A stretch of DNA of 64,000 nucleotides from Pseudomonas sp. M47T1 (GTDB taxonomy: Bacteria > Pseudomonadota > Gammaproteobacteria > Pseudomonadales > Pseudomonadaceae), in the NCBI RefSeq assembly GCF_000263855.1, contig NZ_AJWX01000019.1, forward strand, positions 1 through 64,000, given 5' to 3'. The notes below the pieces were generated by a model. The model had not been told where the DNA came from and did no database searches. It saw only the letters and a program-made list of their open reading frames with translations. A program made the position numbers and the translations under genes. Below, one piece after another: positions 27,096 to 35,601 of the stretch (position 1 is the stretch's first letter; each line of letters begins with the position of its first letter).

Positions 27096-27374
27096 ATGAA
27101 AGCCTGGATCTGCCTGCCGTTGATTGCATTGGTTCTGACAGGTTGTGCCGGTAAGACGGCCTATCGCGAAAGTTGCGGCACGGAGCTCGATGCCGCGTGG
27201 CATGAGTTGGACCTGGCCAAGGCCGAGGGCTTTGCCGGTACCGTGAGTTATTCCAAGGCGCTGTCGCTGTTGACCGGGGCCAAGACCCAGCAGCAGTTCG
27301 AAGCCTATCAAGGCTGTACCGACAAGGCCGAGAAGGCGCGCTTCTACATCAAGGAATCGCGCGCCGGCCGTTGA
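27096..27374 (+). CDS. Small lipoprotein (92 aa)
   Basis: Lipoprotein signal peptide KAWICLPLIALVLTGC with acylated Cys17. The mature part is about 76 residues, mostly helical, with two further cysteines (YRESCGTELD and YQGCTDKAE) that could form a disulfide in the periplasm. The pattern ELDAAWHELDLAKAEGFAGT suggests a short helical-hairpin protein. ATG at 27096 has TTGAGGTG about 8 bases upstream. It lies 46 bp before the second MoxR gene on the same strand and may be cotranscribed. Function unknown. Confidence 0.8.
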   Translation: MKAWICLPLIALVLTGCAGKTAYRESCGTELDAAWHELDLAKAEGFAGTVSYSKALSLLTGAKTQQQFEAYQGCTDKAEKARFYIKESRAGR

Positions 27375-27420
27375 GGTGTAGCCTGCGGCAACCGCTACAG
27401 CGTTCCACAGGGAGAGTTGC

Positions 27421-28341
27421 ATGATGCATAGCCAGTTGAACGCCTGCCTGGAAGCCGTGAATGAAGTGCTGTTGGGCAAGCAGCATCAGGTACGCCTGGC
27501 GCTGACTTGCCTGATTGCCGGGGGGCATTTGCTGATCGAGGACTTGCCCGGCATGGGCAAAACCACCTTGAGCCACACCTTGGCCAAGGTCATGGGCCTG
27601 CGTTTCCAGCGCATCCAGTTCACCTCCGACCTGCTGCCCAGCGACATCCTCGGCACCTCGGTGTTCGACAAGGACAGCGGCCAGTTTGTGTTCCACCCCG
27701 GGCCGATTTTCGCCGAGCTGGTGCTGGCTGATGAAATCAACCGCGCCACGCCGAAAAGCCAGAGCGCTTTGCTTGAAGCCATGGAAGAAGGGCAGGTGAC
27801 CATCGAGGGCGCCACGCGGCCGTTGCCGCAGCCGTTCTTCGTGATTGCCACCCAAAACCCTACCAGCCAGGGTGGCACTTTTGCCTTGCCCGAGTCGCAG
27901 CTGGACCGGTTCCTGATGCGTTTGTCCCTGGGCTACCCTGCCAAGGCGGCGGAAAAGGCGCTGTTGCTGGGCGAGTCACGGCGCGAACTGTTGCCGCGCA
28001 TGGCGGCGGTGCTCGACCATGAAGAACTGGCCATGCTGCAACAGCAGGCCCGCGAGGTGCGGGTCAGCGATGCGCTGGTGGACTACGTGCTGCGCCTGGT
28101 GGAAGCCACCCGCACTCAACCGCAATTTGCCTGGGGGCTGTCGCCGCGCGCCAGCCTGGCGCTGCTGGCCGCGGCGCGGGCCTGGGCGTTGCTGCTGGGG
28201 CGCGAATACGTGATTCCCGAAGACGTGCAGGCGGTATTGCCGTCAGTGGTCAGCCACCGCCTGCGCGAACGCGCCGACCCCACCGGCCAGGGCGGTGGCG
28301 CGCTGGTGCAGTGGTTGCTCAAAGAGGTGGCCGCGCTGTGA
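27421..28341 (+). CDS. MoxR-family AAA+ ATPase (second locus)
   Basis: 306 residues with Walker A EDLPGMGKTTLSH (about 41), Walker B LVLADEINRATPKSQSALLE (about 102), sensor 1 VIATQNPTSQGGTFALPESQ and a C-terminal GLSPRASLALLAAARAWA sensor-2 helix. It heads a MoxR-DUF58-transglutaminase operon in which stop and start codons overlap. GGAGA lies about 6 bases before the ATG at 27421; a second ATG follows at 27424. The predicted role is activating the DUF58/transglutaminase pair in the envelope; this is inference from gene order. Confidence 0.92.
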   Translation: MMHSQLNACLEAVNEVLLGKQHQVRLALTCLIAGGHLLIEDLPGMGKTTLSHTLAKVMGLRFQRIQFTSDLLPSDILGTSVFDKDSGQFVFHPGPIFAELVLADEINRATPKSQSALLEAMEEGQVTIEGATRPLPQPFFVIATQNPTSQGGTFALPESQLDRFLMRLSLGYPAKAAEKALLLGESRRELLPRMAAVLDHEELAMLQQQAREVRVSDALVDYVLRLVEATRTQPQFAWGLSPRASLALLAAARAWALLLGREYVIPEDVQAVLPSVVSHRLRERADPTGQGGGALVQWLLKEVAAL

Positions 28342-29294
28342 ACGCCAGCCTGCGCCAGGGCTGGCGGCGCTGGCAGGACCGCCGCGCACCGCCGGCGGCG
28401 CAGGTGCAGTTGGGCCAGCGGCAGATCTTCATCATGCCCGACCGCAGCGGTGCGGCCTTTGGCGTGGTGCTGCTGTTGATTTTGCTCGCGGCCATCAACT
28501 ACCAGAACAGCATGGCTTACGCCCTGGTGTTCCTGCTGGGTTCGGTGTTCGTGGTGGCGATCCTGCACACCTTTCGCAACCTCAGCGGCTTGCGCATCAG
28601 CGCGGCGGGCACGCCGGCGATATTCGCCGGCGAGCACGCACGTTTCATGGTGCGCCTGGAAAGCCTGGGGCGTGAACACCAGGCCATTGCCGTGGGCTGG
28701 TCCGCCACTGACCTGCAAAGCGTGGACGTGGCCGCCGGCACCGCGCTGGAGCTGGAGCTCAACCTGCCCACGGTCACACGCGGCTGGCTGCCAGCGCCGC
28801 GCATGCGCTTGCAAAGCACCTTTCCCCTCGGCGTGTTACGCGCCTGGAGCTACTGCAACCTGGGCCAGCGGGTGCTGGTGTACCCACGGCCGCTGGAGGG
28901 CGAAATGCCGGTGATGGTCGACGCCAACGACGATGTCGAGGGTGAAGGCTTGCGCGTGGCCGGGCAGGGCGTGGACGACTATCAAGGCCTCAAGGCCTAC
29001 CAGCCGGGGGATTCCTGGCGGCGTTTGCACTGGAAGGCGTATTCGCGCGGCGCACAATTGCTGGTCAAGGAGTTTGCCGACCTGCGCGGCCGCGACCTTT
29101 GCCTGGACTTCATGGCCCTGGGTGGCGACCTGGAACAGCGCCTGTCACGGTTGTGCCATTGGGTGCTGGAGCTGTCCCGCCAGCAACGCCCGTTCGCCTT
29201 GCGCCTGCCGGGCGTGTACCTGCCGGTGGACTGCAGCGAGGGCCATCGCGAAGCCTGCCTGCGCGCGCTGGCGCTCTACGGGCAGACGGCATGA
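28338..29294 (+). CDS. DUF58-domain membrane protein
   Basis: 318 residues starting with GTG at 28338, which overlaps the MoxR stop (GTGA). Two transmembrane segments near residues 40-75 are followed by a beta-rich part and the DUF58 signature GQGVDDYQGLKAYQPGDSWR continuing RLHWKAYSRG. It differs from the soluble DUF58 at 23330 by having the membrane hairpin. It pairs with the transglutaminase gene that begins at 29291, as in the conserved MoxR-DUF58-TgpA arrangement of pseudomonads. Confidence 0.88.
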   Translation: MNASLRQGWRRWQDRRAPPAAQVQLGQRQIFIMPDRSGAAFGVVLLLILLAAINYQNSMAYALVFLLGSVFVVAILHTFRNLSGLRISAAGTPAIFAGEHARFMVRLESLGREHQAIAVGWSATDLQSVDVAAGTALELELNLPTVTRGWLPAPRMRLQSTFPLGVLRAWSYCNLGQRVLVYPRPLEGEMPVMVDANDDVEGEGLRVAGQGVDDYQGLKAYQPGDSWRRLHWKAYSRGAQLLVKEFADLRGRDLCLDFMALGGDLEQRLSRLCHWVLELSRQQRPFALRLPGVYLPVDCSEGHREACLRALALYGQTA

Positions 29295-31282
29295 GCCAGG
29301 CACCGGCCATTCCCCGCATCAGCCTGGCCTGGCTGTTGCTTGCGCAGTGCCTGGTGATTGTGCCGTTCTGGTCCCATGTGCCGTTATGGATGATCGGCCT
29401 GTGGCTGGGCTGTACGGTGTGGCGGGTGCAGGTGTTCCGCATGCGCGCAGCCTTTCCCGGCCTGATATTGAAGATCGGCATGGTGGTGGCTACGGCCGCG
29501 GCGGTGTTCATGTCCCGCGGCGTGTTGATTGGCCTGGACGCGGCGGCCACGCTACTGGTGGCCACCTTCATGCTCAAGGTGGTGGAAATGCGCACCCTGC
29601 GCGACGCCCGCGTGCTGATCTACCTGGGCTTCTTCTGCGTGGTAGTGGCCTACCTGTACGACGCCAGCCTGCCCTGGGCGTTGTACAGCGTGCTACCGGT
29701 GAGCGCCTTGCTCACGGCCATGATCGGCCTGCAACAAACCCGGCTGGTGGCGCGCCCGGCGGCCACCCTGCGCCTGGCCCTGAGCATCATTGCCCAGGCG
29801 CTGCCGTTGATGGTGCTGTTCTTCGTGTTCTTTCCGCGCATGGAACCGCTGTGGTCGTTGCCTATCCCCAGCAACAAGGCGCAGACCGGGCTGTCGGAAA
29901 GCATGACACCCGGTGATGTGGCGGAACTGGGGCGCTCGGCGCAACTGGTGATGCAGGTCACGTTCGACGGGCCGATGCCGCCGCGCCAGTCCCTGTACTG
30001 GCGAGCGTTTACCCTGGAGCGTTTCGACGGCGCGCGCTGGAGCCAGTCGGAGCTGGCTCGCGGGCTGCCCGTGGCCAACTGGCAACCAAGCGGCGCGCAG
30101 CTGAGCTACCACATCATTCAACAACCTGCCGGGCAGCGCTGGTTGTACGGGCTGGATGTGGCGCGTACCGACCTGCCCGGTGTACGCCAGATGGCTGACT
30201 ACCGCCTGGTGCGCCCGCAGCCGCTGGACCGAGCGGTGTTGTACGCAGTGACGTCTTCGCCCCAGGCCATCCGCGACCTGCAGTTGAATGACTCGATCCG
30301 CCGCCAGGACCTGCGCCTGCCGCCGGGCGGCGACCCCCGCAGCCGGCAGTGGGCCCATGACCTGCAAACGCGCTACCCGCAGCCCGATGCGTTGGTGAAG
30401 GCGGTGCTGCAGCATTTTCGCACTGAGGACTATCACTACACCCTCAAGCCGCCGGCATTGGGCGCCGACAGCATCGACAGTTTTCTGTTCGACAGCCGCC
30501 GTGGTTTCTGCGCCCACTACGCCGGGGCCATGACCTTCCTGCTACGTGCCGCCGGCATTCCGGCGCGCATGGTGGTGGGCTACCAGGGCGGTGAACTGAA
30601 CCCGGGCGGCAACTACCTCACCCTGCGCCAGTTCGACGCCCATGCCTGGGTGGAATATTGGCAGGCGGGGCAGGGCTGGCGCAGTGTAGACCCAACGGCC
30701 GCAGTATCACCGCTGCGCATCGACGCCGGGCCCGAAGAGGCCCTGGCGGCGGACGAGGAGTTCCTCGGCGATGCACCCTTTTCGCCCTTGCGCCTGCGCC
30801 GCTTCAGTTGGCTCAACGACCTGCGCCTGGGGTGGGATAATCTCAACTATGGTTGGCAGCGTTGGGTGCTGGATTACCAGGCGGCGCAGCAGGTGAATAT
30901 TCTCAACCGCTGGTTCAAAGGCCTGGCCGGGTCCATATTGCCGGTGGGCTTGCTGGTGATATTGCTGGTGTTGGCGATCGTGGTGCTCAAGCCCTGGGCA
31001 CGTACGGCCGATAGTCAGTTGCAGCTTTACCAGGCGTTCGAGAAACTGTTGGCCCGCCACGGCCTGGAACGCGCCACCGGCGAAGGTGTGCAGGCATTCG
31101 CCCAGCGCGCCACGCGCCAACTGGGCAGCCAGGCTGCTGCCATCGAAGCCTTCAGCGCGGCGTTCATCGCCCAGCGCTATGGCGGCCAGCGGGTTGACCT
31201 GAAGGGGCTTCGCCAACAATTCAAAGCGGTGCGGGCAAGCCTTGAGGGCGTGCGCCGCGTGGCGGTTCGGGAGTCGTTGTAA
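29291..31282 (+). CDS. TgpA-like membrane transglutaminase (DUF3488-TGc-DUF4129)
   Basis: 663 residues. About five N-terminal transmembrane segments (residues ~12-195, DUF3488 region) lead to a periplasmic domain with a transglutaminase-like core. The catalytic Cys is in DSRRGFCAHYAGAM, the His in DAHAWVEYW and the Asp in WRSVDPTA. A final membrane segment (ILPVGLLVILLVLAIVVL) is followed by a DUF4129-type cytoplasmic tail. The layout and gene position match TgpA of P. aeruginosa, reported as essential there. ATG at 29291 overlaps the DUF58 stop (ATGA). Its acyl donor and acceptor in the envelope are not known. Confidence 0.92.
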   Translation: MSQAPAIPRISLAWLLLAQCLVIVPFWSHVPLWMIGLWLGCTVWRVQVFRMRAAFPGLILKIGMVVATAAAVFMSRGVLIGLDAAATLLVATFMLKVVEMRTLRDARVLIYLGFFCVVVAYLYDASLPWALYSVLPVSALLTAMIGLQQTRLVARPAATLRLALSIIAQALPLMVLFFVFFPRMEPLWSLPIPSNKAQTGLSESMTPGDVAELGRSAQLVMQVTFDGPMPPRQSLYWRAFTLERFDGARWSQSELARGLPVANWQPSGAQLSYHIIQQPAGQRWLYGLDVARTDLPGVRQMADYRLVRPQPLDRAVLYAVTSSPQAIRDLQLNDSIRRQDLRLPPGGDPRSRQWAHDLQTRYPQPDALVKAVLQHFRTEDYHYTLKPPALGADSIDSFLFDSRRGFCAHYAGAMTFLLRAAGIPARMVVGYQGGELNPGGNYLTLRQFDAHAWVEYWQAGQGWRSVDPTAAVSPLRIDAGPEEALAADEEFLGDAPFSPLRLRRFSWLNDLRLGWDNLNYGWQRWVLDYQAAQQVNILNRWFKGLAGSILPVGLLVILLVLAIVVLKPWARTADSQLQLYQAFEKLLARHGLERATGEGVQAFAQRATRQLGSQAAAIEAFSAAFIAQRYGGQRVDLKGLRQQFKAVRASLEGVRRVAVRESL

Positions 31283-32046
31283 TGTCGAAAATGCTCGATG
31301 AAGTGATTGCCCACTTGCTGGGCATCGAAGTACGGCTGATGGCCTGCCAGGCGCGGCTGCAAGCGCACACCGACCCGGAAGCGCTGCACGATCTGCGCAC
31401 CACCGTGCGCCGGCTGCGTAGCCTGATCCGGCCACTGCGCGGTTTGCCTGGGGTTGATCAGCTGGAAGACGCAGCGCGCGACGTGGGTCAAATGACCACG
31501 CCTTACCGCGACCGCGAAGTATTGGCCGCGCACTTGCTCAAGCGTGGTCACCCGGCGTTGGCCGCACACCGTGAGGCGCAGATGCAAGGCGTTTACCCCA
31601 GGGTAGCCGCCAGTGTCGAGTTGCAGCGCCTGTTACGCATCCTGGACGGTTTCCCGCGTTTCGCTCGGGCCGCCCACCGCCAGAAAGTGATCGGCAACCT
31701 GCGCGTGCGCATCGAAAAACGCCTGGCCAAGCAGTGGCGGCAACTGGAGCATGCCTTGCGCGAGCCGGGCCATGATCGCCATCGCCTGCGCCTGCTGATC
31801 AAGCGCACCCGTTACGGCGCCGAGGCTTACCCGGCGCTGGACAAGGCCGATACGGCGCTGGTCAAGCAGTTGAAGCAGGCCCAGGGCACCCTGGGCGACT
31901 GGCATGACAACTGGCAATGGCTGTTGCAGGTGGAAAAGGAACCCGACTTGCTGCCTTGCCTGCATGAGTGGCAGGCAGGCCTGGTCAAGGGCGAGCAGCG
32001 CAGTGATCGGGCGCTGGACAAGTTGCTGGATGCGCTGAAGCACTAA
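31282..32046 (+). CDS. CHAD-domain protein
   Basis: 254 residues, all helical. Two conserved-histidine/basic helices are visible, EALHDLRTTVRRLRSLIRPL near residues 33-52 and HRLRLLIKRTRYGAEAYPAL near 168-187, the repeated pattern of CHAD domains that bind inorganic polyphosphate. There is no attached CYTH catalytic domain. The start ATG shares its A with the TAA of the transglutaminase gene, so it is the last gene of the MoxR/TgpA operon. A polyphosphate-related role in envelope stress is plausible but unproven. Confidence 0.85.
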   Translation: MSKMLDEVIAHLLGIEVRLMACQARLQAHTDPEALHDLRTTVRRLRSLIRPLRGLPGVDQLEDAARDVGQMTTPYRDREVLAAHLLKRGHPALAAHREAQMQGVYPRVAASVELQRLLRILDGFPRFARAAHRQKVIGNLRVRIEKRLAKQWRQLEHALREPGHDRHRLRLLIKRTRYGAEAYPALDKADTALVKQLKQAQGTLGDWHDNWQWLLQVEKEPDLLPCLHEWQAGLVKGEQRSDRALDKLLDALKH

Positions 32047-32130
32047 GCCGATCAATTGGCCGAAACACGCCCTGATCTGGCCTGCCTGGCTGGTTAAGAT
32101 GGCTGATTTGAGAACCACCCCGAGGTAGCC

Positions 32131-32928
32131 ATGAATTTTGCCGACCTGCTGAGCGCCGTGCGCACCCATCCACAGGCCGTGACCTTGCCCGGTGAATGGG
32201 CCCAGGGCCGCGCCGGCTATGGCGGCCTGATGGCAGCGCTACTGTTCGAAGCCATTCAGGCCAGGGTTGGCAAGGAACGGCCGGCGCGCTCGCTGGCGAT
32301 TACTTTTGTGGCCCCGGCGCCCCTTGGCGCGCCCATCAGCTTCGAGGTGGAGGTGCTGCGCGAAGGCAAGTCGGTGGTCACGTTGCTGGGCCGGGCGGTT
32401 GCCGAAGGCGGCACCGTAACCCTGATGCAGGCCAGCTTTGGCGCCCCGCGCCCCTCCTACATTGACGTACCCGCGTTGCCGGCGGTAGAAACCAAGCCGC
32501 TGGCCGACTGCACGCCGTTGCCCTACCTCCAGGGCGTGACGCCGGAATACATTCGCCACCTGGATTTGCGCTGGGGCATCGGCGGCTTGCCGTTCACCGG
32601 CAGCCATGGCCGGCAGATGGGCGGCTGGGTGCGGCTGCGCGATGAGCCGAGCGCCGAGCCGGTCAGCGAGGCGCACCTGCTGGCCCTGGTGGATGCCTGG
32701 CCACCGGCGGTGCTGCCGCACCTGAGCAAGCCGGCGGCGGGCAGCACGTTGAGCTGGACCATCGAATTTGTCCAGCCGCTGGCCAACCTTACCACCCAGG
32801 ACTGGTGCCGCTACTGCGCCACCATCGAACATGCCCGGGATGGCTATGGCCACACCTCGGCGATGCTGTATACAGCCGAAGGTAAGTTGATTGCCATCAG
32901 CCGCCAGACAGTGACAGTCTTCGGCTGA
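32131..32928 (+). CDS. Acyl-CoA thioesterase, TesB-like double hotdog
   Basis: 265 residues. The N-terminal hotdog has GYGGLMAALLFEAIQ and RSLAITFVAPAPLGAP; the C-terminal hotdog ends with YGHTSAMLYTAEGKLIAIS, the layout of two-domain acyl-CoA thioesterases of the 4HBT_3 type. It should hydrolyse acyl-CoA in the cytoplasm; chain-length preference is not readable. Separated by 84 bp from the CHAD gene with no clear terminator. Confidence 0.85.
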   Translation: MNFADLLSAVRTHPQAVTLPGEWAQGRAGYGGLMAALLFEAIQARVGKERPARSLAITFVAPAPLGAPISFEVEVLREGKSVVTLLGRAVAEGGTVTLMQASFGAPRPSYIDVPALPAVETKPLADCTPLPYLQGVTPEYIRHLDLRWGIGGLPFTGSHGRQMGGWVRLRDEPSAEPVSEAHLLALVDAWPPAVLPHLSKPAAGSTLSWTIEFVQPLANLTTQDWCRYCATIEHARDGYGHTSAMLYTAEGKLIAISRQTVTVFG

Positions 32929-32976
32929 GGCTGCGCTGGCCCTGCGCCTCGCTGTACTCAAAGGCCAGCGCAGCCT
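32928..32976. repeat. Perfect 14-bp inverted repeat after the thioesterase gene
   Basis: AGGCTGCGCTGGCC (32928-32941) and GGCCAGCGCAGCCT (32963-32976) are exact reverse complements, with a 21-base loop. The right side continues TCGGCAGCGGCAC, linking it to the 37767-37890 and 44991-45090 repeats. It may end the thioesterase transcript. Confidence 0.75.
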
Positions 32977-33032
32977 TCGGCAGCGGCACAGGTCCTGTAC
33001 CAGTTGCCAAAAGCGGCGTCTTGAGATGAGGG

Positions 33033-33227
33033 TCAGGCCTTGCGCAGGCCCAGCCCGGCGATCACGCCGATGATGCCCACGGCCAACGGCAGGAAGCTGG
33101 CGTCCACCGCACCCGAGACAATCAGCATGCCACCCAGCCCGATCAGCGGCAGGCCGATCAGCTCGCCGGTGTGGTCGGCATTGTTCTGCCAGTGAAAACT
33201 CGGGATGTGGGGCAGGTACTTGCTCAT
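33033..33227 (-). CDS. Small two-helix membrane protein (64 aa)
   Basis: MSKYLPHIPSFHWQNNADHT is a polar N-terminus; it is followed by two hydrophobic stretches (LIGLPLIGLGGMLIVSGAV and FLPLAVGIIGVIAGLGL) and a short basic end. The reverse-strand sequence before the ATG contains GGAGAGCGCC, a good ribosome site. It lies downstream of the chemoreceptor gene on the same strand. No function known. Confidence 0.7.
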   Translation of the reverse strand: MSKYLPHIPSFHWQNNADHTGELIGLPLIGLGGMLIVSGAVDASFLPLAVGIIGVIAGLGLRKA

Positions 33228-33329
33228 GGCGCTCTCCTCGATGTAATGCGTTACTGCGTGAGGTAAGCGTAGTGCCGGACGTGCGGCCCGGCGAATGAGT
33301 CTTGCCTATGCGCGCGATAGGGCTTTTCT

Positions 33330-34583
33330 TTACAGCTTCAACTGCCCGATGGCCCTGTTCAACTCGGTGGCCAAGCTGGCAAGGTCGGTGCTGGTGGTGG
33401 CCGAGTCCACGGTTTGCTGCACGGTGTTCTCGGTCACGTCGCGGATACTGACCACCGCGCGGTTCATGTCCTCGGCCACTTGGCTTTGCTGTTCGGCGGC
33501 CACGGCGATTTGCGTGTTGCTTTCGCGCATCTGCGCCACGGCCCCGGTGATCTGCGCCAGGGCAGCGCCGGCCTCGCGGGCCTGCTGCACGCAATCGTCG
33601 GCCTTGAACGAGCTTTCCTGCATGAAATCCACGGCGTCGCGGGTGCCGGCCTGCAAGGCGGTGACCATCACGGTGATCTCATCGGTGGAGGTTTGCACGC
33701 GCTTGGCCAGGTTGCGTACCTCATCGGCCACCACGGCGAAGCCGCGGCCCATTTCCCCGGCGCGGGCCGCTTCGATGGCGGCGTTCAGGGCCAGCAGGTT
33801 GGTCTGTTCGGCAATGCTGTGGATCACGCCTACCACGCCGTTGATCTTCTGGCTGTCCTCGGCCAGGCGCTGGATCATCTCGGCGGTCTGCTGCACGCCG
33901 CTGGACAGGCCGGCGATCGACACCTGCACGCGGTCCACCACCTGCTGGCCGCTACCGGCCAGGGTGTCGGCGGTTTGCGAGAGGTCGCGGGTGGCGCCGG
34001 CATGTTGGGCGATGTGGTGCACCGTGGCGGTCATTTCATTGATGGCGGTGGCAGCCTGGTCGGTCTCGCTTTGCTGGCCGAGCATGCCGTGGCGCACCTG
34101 CCCCATGCTGCTGGCCAGGCGCGCGGCACCTTCGTCCAGTTGCGCGGCGGTGCGCGCCACGGTGGCCACCACGCGCTGGTAGCCCGCTTGCATGGCGTTG
34201 AAGGCCACGGCCATCTGGCCCACCTCGTCGGCGCCGGCTATCGGCACGCGCGCCGACAGGTCGCCGGTTTTTTCCACGTGCAGGATCACGTCCTTGAGGG
34301 TATTGAGTTGGCTGAGCAGAAAGCGGATCAGCAATTGCGAAGCACCGAGCATGGCCAGCATCAGTACCAGCACGGCGCCGGCGTACTGCGCGAAGCGCTC
34401 GCTGAACACCTGCGTGAAGTCGGGGCCCGCCGCGCCGGGTGACAGCGCCTGCAGGTCGGCCACGCGGCCCTGTTGTTCCAGATGGATGGCGTACATCACC
34501 AACAACAGGGTGGTAATAAAGGCGACCGCATTGACGGCCCAGAATTTGTATTTGAGCGAGATGTTGCTAAGCCAGGTACCCAT
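33330..34583 (-). CDS. Methyl-accepting chemotaxis protein with minimal periplasmic loop
   Basis: 417 residues from MGTWLSNISLKYKFWAVNAV. The first membrane segment (about 12-33) is followed by only about 40 periplasmic residues and a second segment (about 75-100). Then come HAMP (ILHVEKTGDLSARVPIAGAD), long signalling helices and the conserved hairpin tip EQTNLLALNAAIEAARAGEM with GRGFAVVADEVRNLA. No room remains for a standard ligand-binding domain. The start is uncertain: ATG at 34583 fits receptor N-termini, while an ATG at 34634 has a GGGA site and would add a Cys-containing leader. Confidence 0.9.
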   Translation of the reverse strand: MGTWLSNISLKYKFWAVNAVAFITTLLLVMYAIHLEQQGRVADLQALSPGAAGPDFTQVFSERFAQYAGAVLVLMLAMLGASQLLIRFLLSQLNTLKDVILHVEKTGDLSARVPIAGADEVGQMAVAFNAMQAGYQRVVATVARTAAQLDEGAARLASSMGQVRHGMLGQQSETDQAATAINEMTATVHHIAQHAGATRDLSQTADTLAGSGQQVVDRVQVSIAGLSSGVQQTAEMIQRLAEDSQKINGVVGVIHSIAEQTNLLALNAAIEAARAGEMGRGFAVVADEVRNLAKRVQTSTDEITVMVTALQAGTRDAVDFMQESSFKADDCVQQAREAGAALAQITGAVAQMRESNTQIAVAAEQQSQVAEDMNRAVVSIRDVTENTVQQTVDSATTSTDLASLATELNRAIGQLKL

Positions 34584-34670
34584 GTAGGAGGTCTTCTCTG
34601 AATTCGCGGAGCAGTTAGGGCAAGGTGCCATCATTGTCCCAGAAGACCATTACGCAAATGTTGATATGGG

Positions 34671-35477
34671 TCAAGCCGGCATCGGCAAAGCAAAGAACGC
34701 CCGCGCGCACGCCGTGCTATGGGCCGCCAGGTCCTCGGCGCTTTCGTTGCGGTGTCGGGCCACCTGCGTGAGCACTTCGGGCAGGTAGGCCGGTTCGTTG
34801 CGGCCATTCTTCGGCTTGGGCCGCAGGGTACGCGGCAGCAGGTATGGCGCATCGCTTTCCAGCATCAGGCGGCCACGAGGGATATCGCCCACCAGTGGAT
34901 GCAAGTGCGTGCCGCGGCGCTCGTCACAGATCCAGCCGGTGATGCCGATGTGCAGGTCCAGGTCCAGGTAACTGAACAACGCTTTCTGCTCGCCGGTGAA
35001 GCAATGCACCACGGCGGCGGGCAGGTGGTCGCGGAAGTCCTTGAGGATTTCCAGCAGGCGCACGCTGGCGTCGCGCTCGTGCAGGAACACCGGGCGTTGC
35101 AGTTCCACGGCCAGAGCCAGGTGCTGTTCCAGCACTTTTTCCTGTTGCGGGCGCGGCGAGAAATCGCGGTTGAAGTCCAGGCCGCATTCGCCCACCGCAC
35201 GTACCCGTGGCTGCGCCAGCAGATGACGCAACTGACGTTCGGTATCGGCGTTCCAGTCGCTGGCGTGATGGGGGTGGATACCGGCGGTGCTGAACAGCCG
35301 CGTGGCGCTCTCATCCCATTGTTCGCAAAGGGCTAATGACTGCTCGCTGCAGGCAATTTCGGTACCGGTGAGCACCAGCTGGCTGACGCCGGCGGCATAG
35401 GCGCGCTCCAGCACTTGCTGGTGTTTTGCGTCGAAACTGGGGTTGGTCAGGTTGACGCCAATGTCGATGAGTTGCAT
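34671..35477 (-). CDS. tatD: TatD-family DNase/metal-dependent hydrolase
   Basis: 268 residues. It opens MQLIDIGVNLTNPSFDAKHQ, the N-terminus typical of TatD proper rather than YcfH or YjjV. The family motifs GECGLDFNRDFSPR, VFLHERDA, VVHCFTGEQKA, GITGWICDERRG and LESDAPYLLPR carry the metal-binding Glu, His and Asp residues and follow in the expected order. A cytoplasmic 3'-5' exonuclease/AP-type activity has been described for E. coli TatD. Here it is not in a tatABC operon. Single gene next to the chemoreceptor. Confidence 0.9.
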   Translation of the reverse strand: MQLIDIGVNLTNPSFDAKHQQVLERAYAAGVSQLVLTGTEIACSEQSLALCEQWDESATRLFSTAGIHPHHASDWNADTERQLRHLLAQPRVRAVGECGLDFNRDFSPRPQQEKVLEQHLALAVELQRPVFLHERDASVRLLEILKDFRDHLPAAVVHCFTGEQKALFSYLDLDLHIGITGWICDERRGTHLHPLVGDIPRGRLMLESDAPYLLPRTLRPKPKNGRNEPAYLPEVLTQVARHRNESAEDLAAHSTACARAFFALPMPA

Positions 35478-35601
35478 GGTGTGCTACCTCGGGCCGCAGG
35501 CCGGACAGCATAACAGAGCGTGCAGTAGAACATTAAAGCCAAGAACTTCAAGACGTTATCGTGGTCTCTTGAGGTCGATCCTGAATCAGGCTGGAGACCC
35601 G

